Positions 61,498 to 64,000 of a stretch of DNA of 64,000 bases are shown one piece after another. A model generated the notes under the pieces. That model was not told where the DNA came from and did not search any database. It worked only from the letters and a program-made list of their open reading frames with translations. The position numbers and the translations under genes were made by a program. The number at the start of each line of letters is the position of its first letter. Position 1 is the first letter of the stretch. The stretch comes from Halorubrum sp. 2020YC2. GTDB lineage: Archaea > Halobacteriota > Halobacteria > Halobacteriales > Haloferacaceae. The stretch covers positions 930,001-994,000 of the forward strand of contig NZ_CP076019.1 in the NCBI RefSeq assembly GCF_018623055.1, given 5' to 3'.

Positions 61498-61563
61498 GTG
61501 TAACCTGCTATACGGACGTAACCTATTTATCGATTCCCGGACAATACGGTTAGTAGGTAACAC
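61498..61563. promoter_or_regulatory. Inverted-repeat operator between DoxX and HxlR genes
   Basis: GTGTAACCTGCTA (61498-61510) and TAGTAGGTAACAC (61551-61563) are imperfect inverted repeats (11 of 13), one next to each start codon. A third GTAACC lies at 61518-61523. TATA-like ACCTATTTAT at 61521-61530 serves DoxX (minus) and ACAATACGG at 61541-61549 could serve the regulator. This suits autoregulation and DoxX control by HxlR. Confidence 0.5.
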
Positions 61564-61565
61564 CG

Positions 61566-62021
61566 ATGTCATCACAGGACCTTTCGGCGGCGGAGTCTGC
61601 TGAGGCGGCGGATACGGCGACTGACGCGACGGAAGTGGCAGAAGCGGTCGACGCGGCGGAAGGGACGGACTCGACGGCGGAGAGCGGACCGGTCGACGCG
61701 GCGACCACGCCGGAGACCCCCTGCCCGGTCGTCGACTCGCTCGAACAGATCGGCTCGCGGTGGCGGCTGGTCGTCCTCCACGAGCTGTTGAACGGCGAGG
61801 CGCGCTTCAACGAGCTGAAACGGGAGACCGACGCGAACGCCCGCACCCTCTCGCGCGTGCTCGACGACCTCCAAGAGACCGACTTCGTGGACCGGCGGCT
61901 CGAAGAAGACTCGCCGGTGGCGACGTACTACAGTTTAACTGCCAAGGGCGAGTCGCTCGCGCCCGTCTTCGAGGAGATAGACGACTGGGCTCACGAGTGG
62001 CTCGCGGAATGTGACGCGTAA
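61566..62021 (+). CDS. HxlR family winged-helix regulator
   Basis: A 151-residue regulator. The first 55 residues are an Ala/Asp/Thr-rich acidic tail. From residue 58, CPVVDSLEQIGSRWRLVVLHELLNGEARFNELKRETDANARTLSRVLDDL is the HxlR signature (helix-turn-helix with a Cys at the start, a candidate redox switch). Then DFVDRRLEEDSPVATYYSLTAKG ends the wing. ATG 61566. It probably represses DoxX and itself through the inverted repeats between the genes. Confidence 0.88.
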   Translation: MSSQDLSAAESAEAADTATDATEVAEAVDAAEGTDSTAESGPVDAATTPETPCPVVDSLEQIGSRWRLVVLHELLNGEARFNELKRETDANARTLSRVLDDLQETDFVDRRLEEDSPVATYYSLTAKGESLAPVFEEIDDWAHEWLAECDA

Positions 62022-62046
62022 TAGCTGGCCATCAGTATAGCTGGTC

Positions 62047-62497
62047 GTTTATAAGTGAACCTCTACCTCGTGGCTATCTTTTGATAACTCGTTGCTGGCG
62101 GATTTGCGTTGGGCACCTCTGAAGCCCCGGTCGCTCACTTATAAATAGCTGACAGCGGATCGGCGGCGAACACTTCCAAAACCCCAGTCGCTCCCTTTTA
62201 AATCGTTGCTGGCGGATCACCGGAGACCTCCTCCAAAGCCCCAGCCGCGAGGACAGCGCACACTCGTTGCGCTCCTCGCTCGTTCGCTTCGCTCCCTCGC
62301 TGCGGTGCTTACGTCGTCTGCGCTGTCCTCGCGGCTGCCCCTTTGAGTCCCGCCCCGCCCAGCACAGCACCGCAGCCTCTCACCTCCCCAGCCTCGTCGG
62401 CCGGCCTCCGCTTCGCTCCGGCCGCCCGACTCCCTCGCGCGTGCTGCTCGGCCGCAGGGCGGCCTCGCAGGCACGCGCCACCGCCTCATTTATAAAT
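62047..62497 (-). repeat. Structured intergenic repeat, copy E (three tail units)
   Basis: Minus orientation between convergent genes. TTTATAAA box at 62489-62496. The P3 helix has perfect 18-nt arms (62243-62260 with 62319-62336). Tail units begin at 62233, 62176 and 62119 on the plus-strand coordinate (rc CTGGGGCTTTGG, CTGGGGTTTTGG, CCGGGGCTTCAG), exactly 57 bp apart. Each is followed by an A+T-rich box (TTTAAAAG, TTATAAG). This is the copy with the longest tail. Confidence 0.88.
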
Positions 62498-62564
62498 GAG
62501 TGGCGCAGACTCGCTCATTGGTTTAAAAGTTGTATCGCAGTATCGTGCGGCCGCCGTACCGCCT

Positions 62565-63434
62565 TCAGGCATATCGTCGCGCCAACGCGTACAGGTCCGG
62601 GAGAACGTACGCCACCCCGCCCACCGCGAGAGCGGTCACGAGCGGGACCCCCCACGGGCTGTACTCGTCGAGCCGTATCGACCACCTGAGCAGCCCAGCG
62701 GCGTCCACGAGCGGCGGCACGAGGTACACGCTCGCCCCGACCGCAGCGGCCGCCGGTGCGTGAACCGCCGAGATTCGATAGCCGTACGCGCTGCCGGCGA
62801 TGAGGGCGAGACCGAGGGCCATCACGAAGAGGCCGTGGATGAATCCGGGGAGCCCGCCGAGCGGGCCCGGCCCGTAGAGCCTGAACTCGTACACGCGTTC
62901 GTTCTCGAACACGTAGTACAGCCCTCCCCGCTCGGGGGCCTCCGCTACCTCGACCCCGGTATCTCCCGGAGCCACGTCGAACCCCGAGGGAACCGGTTTC
63001 GTGATCGAGACGCTGCTGCCTTCGGACTCCGCTGCCACCGTGAAGAAGCGCTGTCCCCGGTCGGGGAGCTCCTCGTACTCGAAGGCGAACCCCTCGCAGT
63101 CGGTGAACGCGACGCTGACGCCCCCGGAGTCGGCGTCGTCGGTCGGGAGGAAGCACGCCAGTTCGCCGCCGTCGCTGACGAAGTTCCACGTCCTCGACCG
63201 GAACGCGGACGGGAGATCGTCGACGGCGACCTCACCGCCCTCGGCGCCCGCGTCGACGACGTCCCGTGCCGACTCGGAGAGGTCCGCGTATTGATGGACC
63301 TCGCCGTCCGTCTCGTCCACCACGTACGTTACCGGGCCTGAGTCCGTGGCGCCCGCGGCGCCGCCGAAGACGAGACCGACTCCGACGACGAACAGACAGA
63401 GGGCCGCGAGGAGTTCCGGGGACGGGCGGGCCAT
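62565..63434 (-). CDS. Membrane protein with large extracellular domain
   Basis: A 289-residue protein. An N-terminal signal or anchor helix (LLAALCLFVVGVGLVFGGAAGA) is followed by about 155 acidic beta-rich residues outside the cell with two Cys, then four helices (FIHGLFVMALGLALIAGSAY; APAAAAVGASVYLVPPLVDAAGLL; VPLVTALAVGGVAYVLPDLYAL). The family is not recognised. ATG 63434. It is convergent with the HxlR gene across repeat copy E. Confidence 0.65.
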   Translation of the reverse strand: MARPSPELLAALCLFVVGVGLVFGGAAGATDSGPVTYVVDETDGEVHQYADLSESARDVVDAGAEGGEVAVDDLPSAFRSRTWNFVSDGGELACFLPTDDADSGGVSVAFTDCEGFAFEYEELPDRGQRFFTVAAESEGSSVSITKPVPSGFDVAPGDTGVEVAEAPERGGLYYVFENERVYEFRLYGPGPLGGLPGFIHGLFVMALGLALIAGSAYGYRISAVHAPAAAAVGASVYLVPPLVDAAGLLRWSIRLDEYSPWGVPLVTALAVGGVAYVLPDLYALARRYA

Positions 63435-63562
63435 TACCCGTCCCGATTCTCCGACGGTGTATATGTCTTGTGCGACCGCGACTCGTCGAACGCGCCCTCG
63501 GCGCGGTCGAACGGCCTCTCGCCGCCGAAACGCACACCATTCTCCGGCCCGTACGGACGTGC

Positions 63563-64000
63563 GTGTACGCCGGACTGAAGAACACCCCCTGCTGTCTGTG
63601 CGGCCGGGACGACACTCACACCCGGATCGCGGTGCCGCCGCGGGCGCTCCGGCTGATGGAGAACGGCGGGCCCATCGCGTGGCGCGACGTGGTCGGCACG
63701 GTGACGCTCCGGTTCTGCGCCGACGACTGGGAGCTCGTCAGCGACCTCGCGGTCGAGATGGACGCGCATCCCCTCTCGCGGTGTAACGCCGCACACGTCT
63801 CCTTGGACCTCCGCGAGGACCACGAGGCGCTGCTGTCCGCGACGAAGGCCGAGACCGACCAGACGGAACTGGAGGCGCGGCTCGAATCCGAGGCCGAGGC
63901 GACCCTCGACGCGGTCGACGACCCCTACACCGAGGGGCGCGACGTGGTGGAGGCGATAGTCGTCCTGCGCGCGCTGGAGGAACTCGGCGTGCGGGAGCGA
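63563..64000 (+). CDS. Haloarchaeal cysteine-rich protein, 3' end outside window
   Basis: The frame from GTG 63563 is open to the window end (146 codons), so the gene is incomplete. VYAGLKNTPCCLCGRDD has a Cys-Cys-x2-Cys knuckle; after it come a helical acidic stretch (SATKAETDQTELEARLESEAEATL) and another Cys in HPLSRCNAAH. In-frame GTG 63470 could add 31 residues and is 12 nt after a TATA-like TATATG, so the start is uncertain. Function unknown. Confidence 0.55.
   Translation, partial: MYAGLKNTPCCLCGRDDTHTRIAVPPRALRLMENGGPIAWRDVVGTVTLRFCADDWELVSDLAVEMDAHPLSRCNAAHVSLDLREDHEALLSATKAETDQTELEARLESEAEATLDAVDDPYTEGRDVVEAIVVLRALEELGVRER

Overview
The window is chromosomal DNA of a haloarchaeon. 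The evidence is very high G+C, strongly acidic predicted proteins (Asp/Glu-rich with few Lys), leaderless genes with archaeal TATA boxes about 25-30 nt upstream of the start codon, and many haloarchaea-typical families (HalX, Bat-type HTH, small zinc-ribbon proteins, bacterial-type ThrRS). Gene content and style are compatible with Halorubrum and relatives, but the genus cannot be fixed from the sequence alone.

Layout. 1-2.6 kb: end of a surface-glycan block (GT2 glycosyltransferase, sugar nucleotidyltransferase, SDR epimerase). 2.6-6 kb: DUF433/DUF5615 toxin-antitoxin pair, a HEAT-like acidic protein, two small membrane proteins, an enoyl-reductase-like protein. 6-8.1 kb: thioredoxin-reductase-like flavoprotein and an ACR3/bile-acid symporter-like permease. 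8.4-10.8 kb: divergent PAPS-reductase-like protein and alkaline-phosphatase-superfamily enzyme. 11.8-13.1 kb: solitary TnpB element. 13.2-23.1 kb: housekeeping and transport genes (ZIP transporter, aroC, crotonase, hpt, DJ-1/PfpI, sugar nucleotidyltransferase, TrkA-N/DHH protein). 23.3-33.8 kb: tRNA-Lys, MFS, aminotransferase, histidine kinase, thrS, cysK, CoA-binding protein, RecA-like ATPase, tRNA-Arg. 34-40.5 kb: a regulator and an AddAB-like helicase-nuclease pair. 40.5-43.4 kb: HalX regulator and an interrupted multi-PAS protein. 43.6-53.7 kb: MFS, radical SAM/SPASM, EamA, DUF2249/HTH module, menD, small membrane proteins, a frameshifted DUF2797 gene. 53.7-58.4 kb: TRIC channel and a three-gene ABC-2 operon with a PrsW-permease fusion. 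58.6-64 kb: a second amber-interrupted gene, SRPBCC, VOC, DoxX/HxlR pair, a membrane protein, and a partial gene at the edge.

The strongest unexplained signal is a five-copy family of roughly 250-450-bp structured intergenic elements (near 17.6, 18.6, 25.2, 31.8 and 62.0 kb). All share an ordered set of conserved blocks: in most copies a TTATAAA box; a GGCTGGGGAGG block; GGGACTCAAAGGGGCAG; a long helix whose two arms differ between copies but stay complementary; and CTGGGGCTTTGG. The helix carries a symmetric GGG/GGG internal loop. The 3' tail is a 57-bp module tandemly repeated two or three times in some copies. All copies lie downstream of genes, three of them between convergent genes. They look like a multicopy structured RNA gene family or a non-autonomous mobile element. 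Perfect mini-hairpins with 3-nt loops have accumulated inside them, and also inside a histidine-kinase gene.

Three otherwise intact genes between 42.9 and 58.9 kb carry single-base lesions: two in-frame TAG codons and one base missing from a C run. These are either recent pseudogenes or sequence errors.
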